Of a stretch of DNA of 57,224 nt, positions 42,371-50,956 are shown piece after piece. Origin of the DNA: an uncultured bacterium (GTDB lineage: Bacteria; Verrucomicrobiota; Lentisphaeria; Victivallales; UBA1829); NCBI GenBank assembly GCA_900548385.1, contig URKJ01000033.1:1-57224 (forward strand), in the 5' to 3' direction. The notes under the pieces are model-generated. The model did no database searches. It was not told the origin of the DNA and worked only from the letters and a program-made list of their open reading frames with translations. Made by a program: the position numbers and the translations under genes. Each line of letters opens with the position of its first letter. The stretch's first letter is position 1.

Positions 42371-43390
42371 TTACCTCCATTCCGTATATCCGGCGGCGGC
42401 CAGTGTGACCTCATGTACCAGATAATCATGTTCGTATGTATAGGGATTTTTCATCTCTCCGCGAATCATTTTCGCCAGCTCGGCAAGCTGCGCTTCGTAA
42501 CGGTCCGCCTGCGGTTTGAAGCGGAGCGTATGTTTCCCCGCCGGATAACCGCAGGAATCCTGCGAAAGGGAAAGTTCCACCTCGACCGGTTTTCCGTCAA
42601 AACGCTCCAGCGGACTGAATATCATCGTACCTTTTGTTCCGGCGATCTTCATTCGGCGTCCGCCTGTGCAGGCGATCTCTTTGCTGCACGAACGGAGCGT
42701 CACAAACGCATGCGGATATTCCAGCACCGCCATGCAGTTGTTCCGGATCTCCGCCGGATAGCCGGGCGCCGACCGCAGAAACGGCGTCACGTTTTCCGGA
42801 CGTCCCATCGCCGCAACAACGAAGTCGATCAGATGACAGCCGAGATTGTACATGATCCCCCCGGCGAAACTGCCGATGTAATTCTGGTATTTTTCACCGC
42901 CGTAACAGTGATTCATATCCGCTTCGATCTCAAACACATCGCCGATCAGCTTTTCCCGGATTGCGGAAATGCAGAATTGAAATGCCGGATTCCCCCGGAA
43001 CATGAATCCCATCTGAAACGGCAGATTCTTTGCTTTGCAGCCGTCGAGCAGCTTTTTGTAAAGCGCCAAATCCTCTCCGGCAGGCTTATCCATGTGCATG
43101 GCAAGACCGCGTTCCATACAGCGCATTGCGGTCGGAACCAGCTCATTGTTCGGAACCTCCACGACAACCGCCTGAAGACCGGGATAATTGAGAGCTTCTT
43201 CTTCCGTCATCCATTTCAACCCTTCATAGGGTTTAAGGCAGTCGCCGGCGAATTTCGGCGTTTTGGAAGTCGGGTGGTCATCCACCACTCCAACGATCTC
43301 ATAAACATCCGCCAGACGGCGCAGGGAATTGATCTTTCCCGAAGCGTGTTCATGGCAGACTCCGATCTGCGCAACTTTGATCTTTTCCAT
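42371..43390 (-). CDS. Gfo/Idh/MocA-family oxidoreductase
   Basis: A 339-residue NAD(P)-dependent dehydrogenase with an N-terminal Rossmann domain (KVAQIGVCHEHASG, then VVEVPNNELV) and HMDKPAGEDLALYKK carrying the family [DE]KP motif. The C-terminal domain has GGIMYNLGCHLIDFVVAAMG, with the conserved active-site His/Asp. AAGGA lies 8 nt before the ATG. It sits between two MDR dehydrogenases on the minus strand, a pairing common in sugar or inositol oxidation routes. Confidence 0.88.
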   Translation of the reverse strand: MEKIKVAQIGVCHEHASGKINSLRRLADVYEIVGVVDDHPTSKTPKFAGDCLKPYEGLKWMTEEEALNYPGLQAVVVEVPNNELVPTAMRCMERGLAMHMDKPAGEDLALYKKLLDGCKAKNLPFQMGFMFRGNPAFQFCISAIREKLIGDVFEIEADMNHCYGGEKYQNYIGSFAGGIMYNLGCHLIDFVVAAMGRPENVTPFLRSAPGYPAEIRNNCMAVLEYPHAFVTLRSCSKEIACTGGRRMKIAGTKGTMIFSPLERFDGKPVEVELSLSQDSCGYPAGKHTLRFKPQADRYEAQLAELAKMIRGEMKNPYTYEHDYLVHEVTLAAAGYTEWR

Positions 43391-43484
43391 TTTTAAAATC
43401 CTTCCGTTTTATAAGAGCTGTACAAGTTTTCCATGATTCGGCGTCTCCCGTCTTTCTGTACGCCCATGGATCGCACTCCTGCTG

Positions 43485-44546
43485 TCACCCGATTTTCGTC
43501 CAGTCAAAGACGATGCCGAGCGGCGGGTTCTTCTCCGTTGCAAGCATTTGGTACACCTCGTGCGCCTTTTCAGGAGAAATGATTTCCGAAATGATTTCTC
43601 GCGCTTTCATTTTTCCATTTGCAAGCAGCTTCAGGAATGCTTTGTAATCATCTTCCTGTGTCCAATGATACGGATGCGATTCCAGCTTCGCACGGCTGAA
43701 CGTATGCGCCCCGAAAAGTTGGACCCCGCGTCCATGAATGTATTTATAGAAATCAATCGGAACATCGGAAACACGGGTGCACCCCAGCAGGGAAATGCGT
43801 CCTTCCCATGCGATGTATTCCAACGCCTGCTGAAGCGCCGCAGCGTTGCCGGTGACCTCGACCACAGCCTGAACGCCGTCGCCGCCGGTGATTTCCTTGA
43901 TCTGCTCCAGATAGTCCTTGTCTCCCGGATTCAGAGCATAGTCCGCACCGAGCTTTTTGGCAAGAGCGCGGCGTTCCGGCGAAAAGTCGGCAGCAATCAG
44001 CGGAACGGCTCCGCTCAATGCGGCAACCTGAAGCGCAAACACTCCGAGAATCCCCTGTCCGGCGATCATCGCGCTCTCTCCGATCTCAAGATGCAGTTTG
44101 CGCACGCCGTTGAATGAGAATGAGGCAATATTGGCAAAAGAGGCATCCAGTGTGCCGACGTTATCCGGAATACGGACAAGCGCATCCTTGCGGATATTGT
44201 ACATCGCCGACGGATTGGTAACAATGCCCCTGGTATTCAACAGCCCTTCCGGCTTGACGGAATAGAGTGCATGCCCCGCCCAGTTCACCACCACGCGGTC
44301 GCCGACTTTATATCTGGAAACATCGGAACCGATCTTCACGATTTCTCCGGCGCCGCAATATCCGGGTGTGTAAGGGAAAGTCGGATGGGCATTGTTCATA
44401 TCCATCGACCATGCCCGTTCCGTTCCCGCGCTGACCACGGTGTAATGATTCCGGATCACTACATCGTTCGGACCGGGCTCCGGCATGTCACATTCTTTCA
44501 GAACCGCATTACTGACCGATTCCATCACAATCCGATAATTCTTCAT
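43485..44546 (-). CDS. Zinc-less MDR dehydrogenase (threonine/sugar dehydrogenase-like)
   Basis: A 353-residue medium-chain dehydrogenase. The catalytic N-terminal domain has VVSAGTERAWS where zinc enzymes have the ligand Cys (as in CGTD), so the catalytic zinc is probably missing. PGYCGAGEIVKIG and the Rossmann segment GQGILGVFALQVAALSGA follow. Such proteins are often paired with MocA-type oxidoreductases, as here with the next gene 94 nt downstream. ATG 44546 is chosen with GGGAG 6 nt upstream; the longer frame extends into the promoter at 44609-44637. Confidence 0.82.
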   Translation of the reverse strand: MKNYRIVMESVSNAVLKECDMPEPGPNDVVIRNHYTVVSAGTERAWSMDMNNAHPTFPYTPGYCGAGEIVKIGSDVSRYKVGDRVVVNWAGHALYSVKPEGLLNTRGIVTNPSAMYNIRKDALVRIPDNVGTLDASFANIASFSFNGVRKLHLEIGESAMIAGQGILGVFALQVAALSGAVPLIAADFSPERRALAKKLGADYALNPGDKDYLEQIKEITGGDGVQAVVEVTGNAAALQQALEYIAWEGRISLLGCTRVSDVPIDFYKYIHGRGVQLFGAHTFSRAKLESHPYHWTQEDDYKAFLKLLANGKMKAREIISEIISPEKAHEVYQMLATEKNPPLGIVFDWTKIG

Positions 44547-44608
44547 TATCATCTCCCTTTTTCTTTGCTTCCGTTTACAGATGCTCTTCTTAACATCCTT
44601 TGTCACGG

Positions 44609-44637
44609 AATATAATTGCCGCAAAACCGGAAAACAA
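44609..44637 (-). promoter_or_regulatory. Promoter of the MDR-MocA-MDR operon
   Basis: On the minus strand TTGTTT (44637-44632), a 17-bp spacer and TATATT (44614-44609) lie about 63 bp before the start at 44546. Confidence 0.55.
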
Positions 44638-44759
44638 CCTTTTTTTCTTTTTTCTGATGAAAAAGGAAATGAAAACAATATTTATTTTCTTAAAAAAATT
44701 ATTTTCTCTGCAAATGAAGCATTTTTCGATTCCTGTCCATCATCCATTTCCGGAATCTT

Positions 44760-44792
44760 CCGGCTCCATCTCCAAAAAAAAAATGGAGCCGG
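44760..44792 (-). terminator. Hairpin after the DUF308 gene
   Basis: CCGGCTCCAT (44760-44769) pairs perfectly with ATGGAGCCGG (44783-44792) around a 13-nt loop containing a run of A (T on the minus strand). It is in the right place to end the minus-strand operon, although no T-run follows the stem. Confidence 0.45.
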
Positions 44793-44838
44793 ACATTTCA
44801 TCCAGCTCCGCAAAAACAGAATTTTTATCGGAAAATTC

Positions 44839-45420
44839 TTATTCTTCCGACCTGTTCCCTCCGGTTTCATCCGGCAGTTCGGGAACAATCCGGGAAAACG
44901 CAATCAGCATGATTCCCCGGATGACCAGAAGCAGTCCGGCAACCCAAAGCATTCCGGCCATGCTCGTCAGCGGCCAGACAAAGAAAATAAACCCGATGAA
45001 AAGTCCGACCAGTCCGGAAATCAGCGGCAGAACCTTGTATTTTCCATCCGCCGGAAGCTGCGCGGTGTTCCAGATTCCGGCGACCCCGCCGACCGTGAAC
45101 CAGAGCGCCACCAGCCATGCGACCAGAAACAGCACTTTGAACGGCTGAAACACAAGGAAAAGCCCCCAGATCAGAAGAGCAAGTCCATACAGAATCCAAA
45201 AGAACCGCTGACGGGACTCAAACGTTCCGCTGAGCACAACCCAGATACCGATCACCGAAAACAGCACTCCGAGTATCTTGGAAATGAACTCCAGTGAAAA
45301 AACCGGATCCAATGCGATCAGCAATCCGGCAGCCAGCACCAGAATCCCCCGCCATAAAAATGCTTTCCGGGTGACACCCGTAAAGAATGCCGGTGCAAGA
45401 AAAATCGTATTGTTATTCAT
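44839..45420 (-). CDS. HdeD-family (DUF308) membrane protein
   Basis: A 193-residue integral membrane protein with six predicted helices arranged as three pairs (for example AFLWRGILVLAAGLLIAL, LFSVIGIWVVLSG, FFWILYGLALLIWGLFLV, FLVAWLVALWFTVGGV). This is the pattern of the HdeD/DUF308 family, linked in enterobacteria to acid resistance. It is the last gene of a three-gene operon, 18 nt after the CBS-domain gene. A stress-related membrane role is inferred from the family only. Confidence 0.85.
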   Translation of the reverse strand: MNNNTIFLAPAFFTGVTRKAFLWRGILVLAAGLLIALDPVFSLEFISKILGVLFSVIGIWVVLSGTFESRQRFFWILYGLALLIWGLFLVFQPFKVLFLVAWLVALWFTVGGVAGIWNTAQLPADGKYKVLPLISGLVGLFIGFIFFVWPLTSMAGMLWVAGLLLVIRGIMLIAFSRIVPELPDETGGNRSEE

Positions 45421-45438
45421 AAATCCCCCCTTTTCCGG

Positions 45439-45903
45439 TCAGTAGACCGTTGCTTTTGGAATTGCTCCGGAATAATCGCTGAGCCACTGCAGTTCGATAT
45501 CCCGCTTCACGTTGAGTTCAGCGAGAATATCGTTCCGGCTGATGACCCCGGCAATGCTTTTGCCCTCAATCACCGGAAGATGACTGATCTTGTGACGGAC
45601 CATCACGTTCATCACATACTCCACGTCATCGCCGACATTGGCAACGACCATGTGACGGCTCATGAACTTGTCCACCGTATCCGTATCGGGATCTGAATCT
45701 TCCGCGCAGAGCGACTTGACAATATCGACTTTTGTCAGAATCCCGATAAACTCCGGCGGTTCGGTGTCTTTGGCACGGACCATCAGATAATCGGTTCCCG
45801 CCCCGATCATCTTCTTTGCGGCGGCGCGCAGAACGGCGCCGGATTCAATCGTGTAAAGACGCTGAATCTCTTTCTTTTCTGAAAGGACTTTTTGCAGTTT
45901 CAT
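45439..45903 (-). CDS. CBS-domain pair protein
   Basis: A 154-residue protein made of two CBS domains. The first contains VLRAAAKKMIGAGTDYLMVR and FIGILTKVDIVKSL, the second VEYVMNVMVRHKISHLPVIE and IAGVISRNDILAEL. CBS pairs bind adenine nucleotides such as AMP/ATP and act as energy sensors. The ATG at 45903 has GGAGGGG just upstream; a longer frame to 46344 exists but is the shadow of the next gene. It lies between the MIF-like and DUF308 genes. Confidence 0.88.
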   Translation of the reverse strand: MKLQKVLSEKKEIQRLYTIESGAVLRAAAKKMIGAGTDYLMVRAKDTEPPEFIGILTKVDIVKSLCAEDSDPDTDTVDKFMSRHMVVANVGDDVEYVMNVMVRHKISHLPVIEGKSIAGVISRNDILAELNVKRDIELQWLSDYSGAIPKATVY

Positions 45904-45925
45904 CGTTCCCCTCCTTCTTTTCCGT

Positions 45926-46270
45926 TTAAAACGTAGTGGAATTCCAGCCCCACTTGTCGGGCGTGAATTCCATATAGTTGATGTAAACCCGCTCCGGCGC
46001 GATTCCGAGCTGCTCCCGGAGCACACGGCAAACGAGTTTACTGAACTCCACACAGACAGGATGATCAAGTCCGCCCAAAGCCCGGACTTCCAGCATCGCG
46101 GAAGGCTCGGAATCATCCCCGGCAAACATGATATGCGCATTTTCTTCAAGAATGACCTGCATGTAACGCTCCGCTTTTCCCGTTGCCTGCACCGCTGCGG
46201 CGGTGACCGCCTTTGCAAGCGCCGTCCGGTCTCCGGCCGGCTTTGAAATGAGGACTTTGACCATTGGCAT
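45926..46270 (-). CDS. MIF-like tautomerase
   Basis: A 114-residue protein of the tautomerase/MIF superfamily. Pro2 after Met1 is the catalytic base. VILEENAHIMFAGDDSEPSAMLEVRALGGL matches the central MIF segment in order, and the C-terminus GWNSTTF resembles the end of eukaryotic MIF. These proteins are trimers with phenylpyruvate or D-dopachrome tautomerase activity. GGGAG lies about 8 nt before the ATG. It is first in an operon with the CBS and DUF308 genes. Physiological substrate unknown. Confidence 0.85.
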   Translation of the reverse strand: MPMVKVLISKPAGDRTALAKAVTAAAVQATGKAERYMQVILEENAHIMFAGDDSEPSAMLEVRALGGLDHPVCVEFSKLVCRVLREQLGIAPERVYINYMEFTPDKWGWNSTTF

Positions 46271-46720
46271 CGTAGTATCTCCCTGTCTGAACTCACTGTA
46301 TCAACACTATAGAAAGAATGTAATGCAGGAAAACGAAAATTCAAGTAAAAAACCGGAATTCCCGCTTAACAAATCCACCGGCGCCAGATTTTTCCCTTAA
46401 AAAATCTGCAATAAATATTGCTGTAAAAATTTTATAAGAAATCCCGGCTTGAAAACCGGAGCTTTTCCAGCCCGCTTTCCGGTCTGAAGCGATACCGGAT
46501 CTGCTCTTTCAGGAAACGCATGGATACAACATGACGTACCCGGAAATTTCGGGAAAGAGTTCTACGCAGGAGGAATTCAGAGCCTTCACGTTTAATTCTG
46601 CTGTTTTGAATACGGTATGCGGAACCGTTCTGCATACTGTTTTTCTCCGGATGTGAATAAGTTTTCCATCCGCACGGTTTCCGGCTTCGGGAACAGAACC
46701 GGATGCCGTCACAATATTTT

Positions 46721-46739
46721 TGTTTCATTATGTTACATG
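46721..46739 (+). promoter_or_regulatory. Operator/UAS-like motif of cassette 4
   Basis: TGTTTCA (46721-46727) is followed by TGTTACATG (46731-46739), 40 bp upstream of the -35 box. The same pattern, TGTTTCA then TGTTTCATG, occurs at 52001-52020, 39 bp upstream of the -35 box of cassette 5. The LacI-type regulator encoded between them is the natural candidate to bind both. Confidence 0.5.
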
Positions 46740-46779
46740 CTTTTTCATAATGTTTCTGAAAATAATTGAAAAACGCCTC

Positions 46780-46808
46780 TTGCTTTTTTGCAAAGATTCG
46801 CTTATAAT
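46780..46808 (+). promoter_or_regulatory. Promoter of prepilin-GH cassette 4
   Basis: TTGCTT (46780-46785), a 17-bp spacer and TATAAT (46803-46808) lie 51 bp before the ATG at 46860. Confidence 0.8.
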
Positions 46809-46859
46809 TAAAACAGAGACAGAATACAGGCATTAAAAACAACATGGGAGACGGTCATA

Positions 46860-47558
46860 ATGATAAAAAAACAGGAAAACGGAAAATTCACCCTTATAGA
46901 ACTTCTCGTAACGATTGCAATTATTGCAATCCTTGCAGGTATTCTTATGCCTGCTCTGAATTCCGCACGGAAAAAAGCAGCGGGCATCAACTGTATGAAC
47001 AGCTTGAAAACATGCGGATTGAAAATGATGTTTTATGCGGACAGCTGGGAAGATTATCTGCCGCCGGTTTCCGATGGAACCGACAGTCGTCAACCGACCT
47101 GGTCGTATATGCTGATGTTTGACGGACCGAAAAAAGAGCAGATATGGAAATTCGAAGGCTTTACGGAATTTCGCTGCCCATCAGCAGTTGTCGGGCCTGC
47201 AGCGACTTCTGCGCGATACTATACCTACGGCATGAACTGCTACCTCAAAGGCGGCGGAAATTATGATATTACTCACTGGGCCAGACGGGCGCATATCGGC
47301 AAAAAGCCGGGAACCTGGGTTCCGGCGGGAAGTCCGTCATCGACTCTGCTGCTTGCCGATACGATCAAACGGGACAGCACCTGCCAGGACTACCGCCTCT
47401 CCGCAAGTACAGTTGCAGTCCATCTGCGGCATTCCGGCCGCACCAACGGTGCGATGCTGGACGGCAGTGTACAGGCATTTAACTCCGCAGGGCTTGCCGC
47501 CCGCTGCAAGGGGAGCGGAGTCGCCATGCTGGAAACCTCGCAACTGATTGATTTTTGA
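46860..47558 (+). CDS. Prepilin-like protein of GH cassette 4
   Basis: A 232-residue prepilin-like protein. The leader ends ENGK, then FTLIELLVTIAIIAILAGIL with Glu5 and a hydrophobic helix (about 10-31). The Cys pair is in INCMNSLKTC and FRCPSAV. The C-terminal motif is RHSGRTNGAMLDGSVQ (DGS in place of DGH). The residue before the cleavage site is Lys; the Gly of NGK is one place too early. GGGAG (46846-46850) precedes the ATG by 9 nt. It ends 26 nt before the start of the large hydrolase in the same operon. Confidence 0.86.
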   Translation: MIKKQENGKFTLIELLVTIAIIAILAGILMPALNSARKKAAGINCMNSLKTCGLKMMFYADSWEDYLPPVSDGTDSRQPTWSYMLMFDGPKKEQIWKFEGFTEFRCPSAVVGPAATSARYYTYGMNCYLKGGGNYDITHWARRAHIGKKPGTWVPAGSPSSTLLLADTIKRDSTCQDYRLSASTVAVHLRHSGRTNGAMLDGSVQAFNSAGLAARCKGSGVAMLETSQLIDF

Positions 47559-47584
47559 ACGGATTGCAACCGGAAAGGCACAAC

Positions 47585-50500
47585 ATGAAATTTCATTCTT
47601 TTCTGTATTCATTTTTCTGTACGGCATTGGCATTCTCCCTCTCTGCGCAGGAGCTTGCCCCGAATATCCGGCTGATCCCCGGCGGAATCGAAATCGTTGA
47701 CCGTGAAAATTCCGGGACTCCGGCGTTCGATGTTCAGCGGTTGAAAAAACGGGATCACCGCATTCTGCTTGATTTCATGGATCTCTCTAACCGTCCGGAG
47801 GCGGGAGCTCTGAAAAATGAACCGTTTATGCAGTCCGGCGGAATTGCAGTCGGCAGGGAAAAGGAACGCTTTTCCTATTTTTCAAAAGCGGAACGGACAG
47901 GGAAAAACTGTGTCCGGTATACCGTCCGGGTCAAGCGTGACACTCCCGCAGAACTGAAAGAAACGTTTATCAGCATCCGTCTTAATTCCGGACTGCTGGA
48001 CGTTCCTGTTTCCGTGGAACTGGAAAGTGACAGCGGGATACTGCAGCGAAGCAGGATCACATATCCCCGCGCAATGCAAGGCGGATGGATCTGGTCTTCC
48101 GCAAAACGGCAGAAGGTCCGTTCCGTTCGGATCCCGCTGCATCACGGCGAGTTGGTGATCCGGGGATTGACAGCTCCTGCGATGGCCTGCAAATACGGAA
48201 CCAATACCGGAAATCTCCGGTTGTATCTTGACAGCGGCAGAGTTTCGGAAACAGGGACGGAGCTGACCGTTTCTTATGAACCTTACCGCTCCATTCCGTT
48301 GGATCTGCGCCCCGTGATGAATATGGGCTTCCGGGATGAAACGCCTGACGACAAGCGCGGCGGATGGACCGATCAGGGACCGGAAAACGATCTCCGCATG
48401 ATGAAACCCGGAAAACGGACCTTTGTAAATGTTCCGTTCGAGGTGGTCGATCCTGCCGCGAACAACGGCAGATCCGTGCTTGCCTTCGGCAATCCGGAAC
48501 GTCCATATCTGGCAAAACAGGCATTGATCCCCGTTGGAGGGAAAACGGTCCGCTGGTTCTACTTCCTTCATGCCGATGCGTGGCCGCGCAAAAGTAAAGT
48601 AGGGACCGTTCAGATCAATTACCGCGATGGTTCCAAAGAGCAGTTTTCCGTTGTTGACGGACGGGATGTCGCGAACTGGTGGGAACCGAAATCCGTTTCC
48701 AATGCCGCCGTTGCATGGCAGGGACAGAACCGCAATGCGTTTCTCGGACTTTACATCAGCCGGTTTCCTGTGAAAAACAAACCGGTCGAATCGCTGCTGC
48801 TGACGTCTTCAAACCGGTCGGTCTGGCTGATTCTGGCAATTTCCGGCGTTACGGCGGAGGATTTGCCGTTTCCGCCAGCGGATGCGGAAGCTGTCGAGGT
48901 TCCCCTTGTTCTGGATCCGCGCGACTGGCGGGAATATACGCTGACCGTGGAGAAAAAGACGCCTGTCAAAGGCAGTATGCTGGATTTTTCGTTCCTGCTG
49001 GATGCGCCTGCCGGGAAATACGGCTTCCTGAAAAGCAAAGGGGAGAATTTTGTATTTGAAAACCGTCCGGGAATTCCTGTCCGCTTCAACGGCGCCAATC
49101 TTTGCAATGACATCGCCACCCGGTATACGCATGAAGAAGCGGAAATGCTTGCGGACCGTATCGCCGCAGTCGGTTTCAATGCCGTGCGTCTGCATCATTT
49201 TGACAGTGACCTGGTTGATGCTTCCAGAACAGACGGAGCCGTTGATCCGGATCGTCTGAACAATCTGCACTATCTGGTCTATGCGATGAAAAAACGGGGA
49301 ATCTATGTAACGCTTGATCTTTATACCAGACGGACCGCCGGATTTCCGGAAAAATTCAAAAATATGTTTGATGTCAAAAGCCGTATGGTGTTTTCCAAAG
49401 CGCTCCGTGACAATCTGATGAATTTTGCCCGCACCATGCTGACTCCGGTCAATCCCTACACAGGTCTCAGCCTCAAGGATGATCCTGCATTGATTACGAT
49501 CGGGTTGATCAACGAAGACCCGATGATGACGGTTCACGAGCAGTACAAGTATCCGAATGCCGACCCTCTCCGGCACAAGGCGATCAAAGCGGCGTTTGAA
49601 TCATGGTGCTCCGCGCAGGGAATCCGCGCTCCGGAAAAGCCGGATGCCGGGCTCTACACCCGCTTTCTGAATGAACATCATCTTGCGATCTACCGCGAAA
49701 TGACCGATGCGCTGCGTGCAATGGGCGTACGTCAGATGACATCCGATATTTCATGCACGGCGAAAGCGATCAATGCGATCCCCCGTAAACAGTTCGATTA
49801 TGTGGACAACCATTATTATTTCTCCCATCCCCGCGCACTTGGCAACGCGTGGAGCTTTCCAAGCAGCTATTCCGACGGAAGCATGACAACGGAACTGTTC
49901 GGCAATATGACAAAAGTCATCGCATCCCGGATCAAAGGGAAACCGCTGATGATCACCGAATTCAATTTCTGCGCACCGAATTCATTCCGTCACGAAGGCG
50001 GTCTCGCAATGGGGAGTATTTCCGCGTTCCAGAACCTGAACGGGATATTCGTCTTTGAGTATGCGGGGTACTCGCATAACACCAAATGGAATACGCTGAA
50101 ACGGACCGGGGGACATCTCGGCTGGTTCGGCGTCTCCGTCGATCCGGTCCGCCTGCTGACACAGAGGGTCATCGCCCTGCTTTATCTGCGTGGAGATGTG
50201 AATCCCGCTCCTGAGGACGGAATGGAGACGCTTACTGTAACACCGGACGATTACAGCCTTCCGGCGGTTCAGAGCTTTTCATTCTACCGTCAGGCGGAAG
50301 AGTCGGATATTCCCGCAAAATTCCATAATCTCGCGTTTTACACGAAGATTGCAACCGACGCTGCGGAACGTGTTCCGGCGGGGAGCCATTCTCTGAAATC
50401 AATGCTTTCCGGGCAGCCGTTGAAACTGTCCCGGAAAGGAAGAGGAGTCTATCAGCCGAAGCAGGGGAAAATCGTCAGTTCGACCGGAGAAATCACGGTG

Positions 50501-50956
50501 GATGGGGCAGCCGGAATTATCAGGGTCGCAACTCCGGCAAGCGAAGGATTCACCATGACCGGGAAAAGCATGAAAGGGAATCGGCTCAGCGTTGCCGGGA
50601 ATACGGGTGCCTGTTCGGTTTTCGCCGGAGCGCTTGACGGCAGAACGCTTGCCGATACCTGCCGCGCAGTAATCTTTCATTTGACCGATATTCAGCCGAC
50701 AGGAAGGAAGACAACCGTTCTCGGCAAACAGAATATCGTCTACAACTGGGGAAAGATGGAACCTTACCTTATGCGGAAAAGCAGAGCGGAAATTTCGCTG
50801 AGAAATTCAGGCAAAGGCAAACTGCGGATCAATGCGCTGGACGTGAACGGGGCGGTTCTCTCTCCGGTCCCGTTCCGGGAAACGGATGGCGTCGTAACTT
50901 TCACCGCCGATACCGGAGCGTATGGCGCAATGGCGTATGAGTTCATTCGGGAATAG
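47585..50956 (+). CDS. Secreted GH5-like glycoside hydrolase, 1123 aa
   Basis: Signal peptide (SFFCTALAFSLSAQ) and N-terminal beta domain (about 20-240). The WTDQG/NWW beta-sandwich (about 244-425; GGWTDQGPEN, IPVGGKTVRWFYFLHADAW, NWWEPKS) is shared with the C-terminus of the hydrolase at 1919. A GH5-type TIM barrel follows (about 505-880), starting FNGANLCNDIA, with probable acid/base E644 in GLINEDPMM and nucleophile E792 in LMITEFNF. C-terminal beta domains follow. ATG 47585 has AAAGG 7 nt upstream; the frame upstream overlaps the prepilin gene. The stop lies inside the end of the convergent LacI gene (14-bp overlap). Probably a beta-glycanase of unknown specificity. Confidence 0.8.
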   Translation: MKFHSFLYSFFCTALAFSLSAQELAPNIRLIPGGIEIVDRENSGTPAFDVQRLKKRDHRILLDFMDLSNRPEAGALKNEPFMQSGGIAVGREKERFSYFSKAERTGKNCVRYTVRVKRDTPAELKETFISIRLNSGLLDVPVSVELESDSGILQRSRITYPRAMQGGWIWSSAKRQKVRSVRIPLHHGELVIRGLTAPAMACKYGTNTGNLRLYLDSGRVSETGTELTVSYEPYRSIPLDLRPVMNMGFRDETPDDKRGGWTDQGPENDLRMMKPGKRTFVNVPFEVVDPAANNGRSVLAFGNPERPYLAKQALIPVGGKTVRWFYFLHADAWPRKSKVGTVQINYRDGSKEQFSVVDGRDVANWWEPKSVSNAAVAWQGQNRNAFLGLYISRFPVKNKPVESLLLTSSNRSVWLILAISGVTAEDLPFPPADAEAVEVPLVLDPRDWREYTLTVEKKTPVKGSMLDFSFLLDAPAGKYGFLKSKGENFVFENRPGIPVRFNGANLCNDIATRYTHEEAEMLADRIAAVGFNAVRLHHFDSDLVDASRTDGAVDPDRLNNLHYLVYAMKKRGIYVTLDLYTRRTAGFPEKFKNMFDVKSRMVFSKALRDNLMNFARTMLTPVNPYTGLSLKDDPALITIGLINEDPMMTVHEQYKYPNADPLRHKAIKAAFESWCSAQGIRAPEKPDAGLYTRFLNEHHLAIYREMTDALRAMGVRQMTSDISCTAKAINAIPRKQFDYVDNHYYFSHPRALGNAWSFPSSYSDGSMTTELFGNMTKVIASRIKGKPLMITEFNFCAPNSFRHEGGLAMGSISAFQNLNGIFVFEYAGYSHNTKWNTLKRTGGHLGWFGVSVDPVRLLTQRVIALLYLRGDVNPAPEDGMETLTVTPDDYSLPAVQSFSFYRQAEESDIPAKFHNLAFYTKIATDAAERVPAGSHSLKSMLSGQPLKLSRKGRGVYQPKQGKIVSSTGEITVDGAAGIIRVATPASEGFTMTGKSMKGNRLSVAGNTGACSVFAGALDGRTLADTCRAVIFHLTDIQPTGRKTTVLGKQNIVYNWGKMEPYLMRKSRAEISLRNSGKGKLRINALDVNGAVLSPVPFRETDGVVTFTADTGAYGAMAYEFIRE

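Larger units (their letters stand above)
44547..44838. other. Intergenic region upstream of the MDR-MocA operon
   Basis: This AT-rich, 292-bp stretch contains the MDR promoter (44609-44637) and a hairpin (44760-44792) after the DUF308 gene. I see no gene in it. Confidence 0.6.
46271..46859. other. Long intergenic region upstream of cassette 4
   Basis: 589 bp without a convincing gene. The minus-strand frame 46432-46845 gives a basic peptide rich in Arg and Ser with no family pattern and no ribosome site. Visible elements are the UAS-like motif (46721-46739) and the promoter (46780-46808) of the next operon. The middle (about 46440-46700) may be a decayed gene or an unrecognised RNA. Confidence 0.5.

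Noticed and set aside
46432..46845. Minus-strand frame of 137 codons in the 46271-46859 gap
   Set aside because: No ribosome site, odd basic composition, and it runs through the promoter of the plus-strand prepilin gene.
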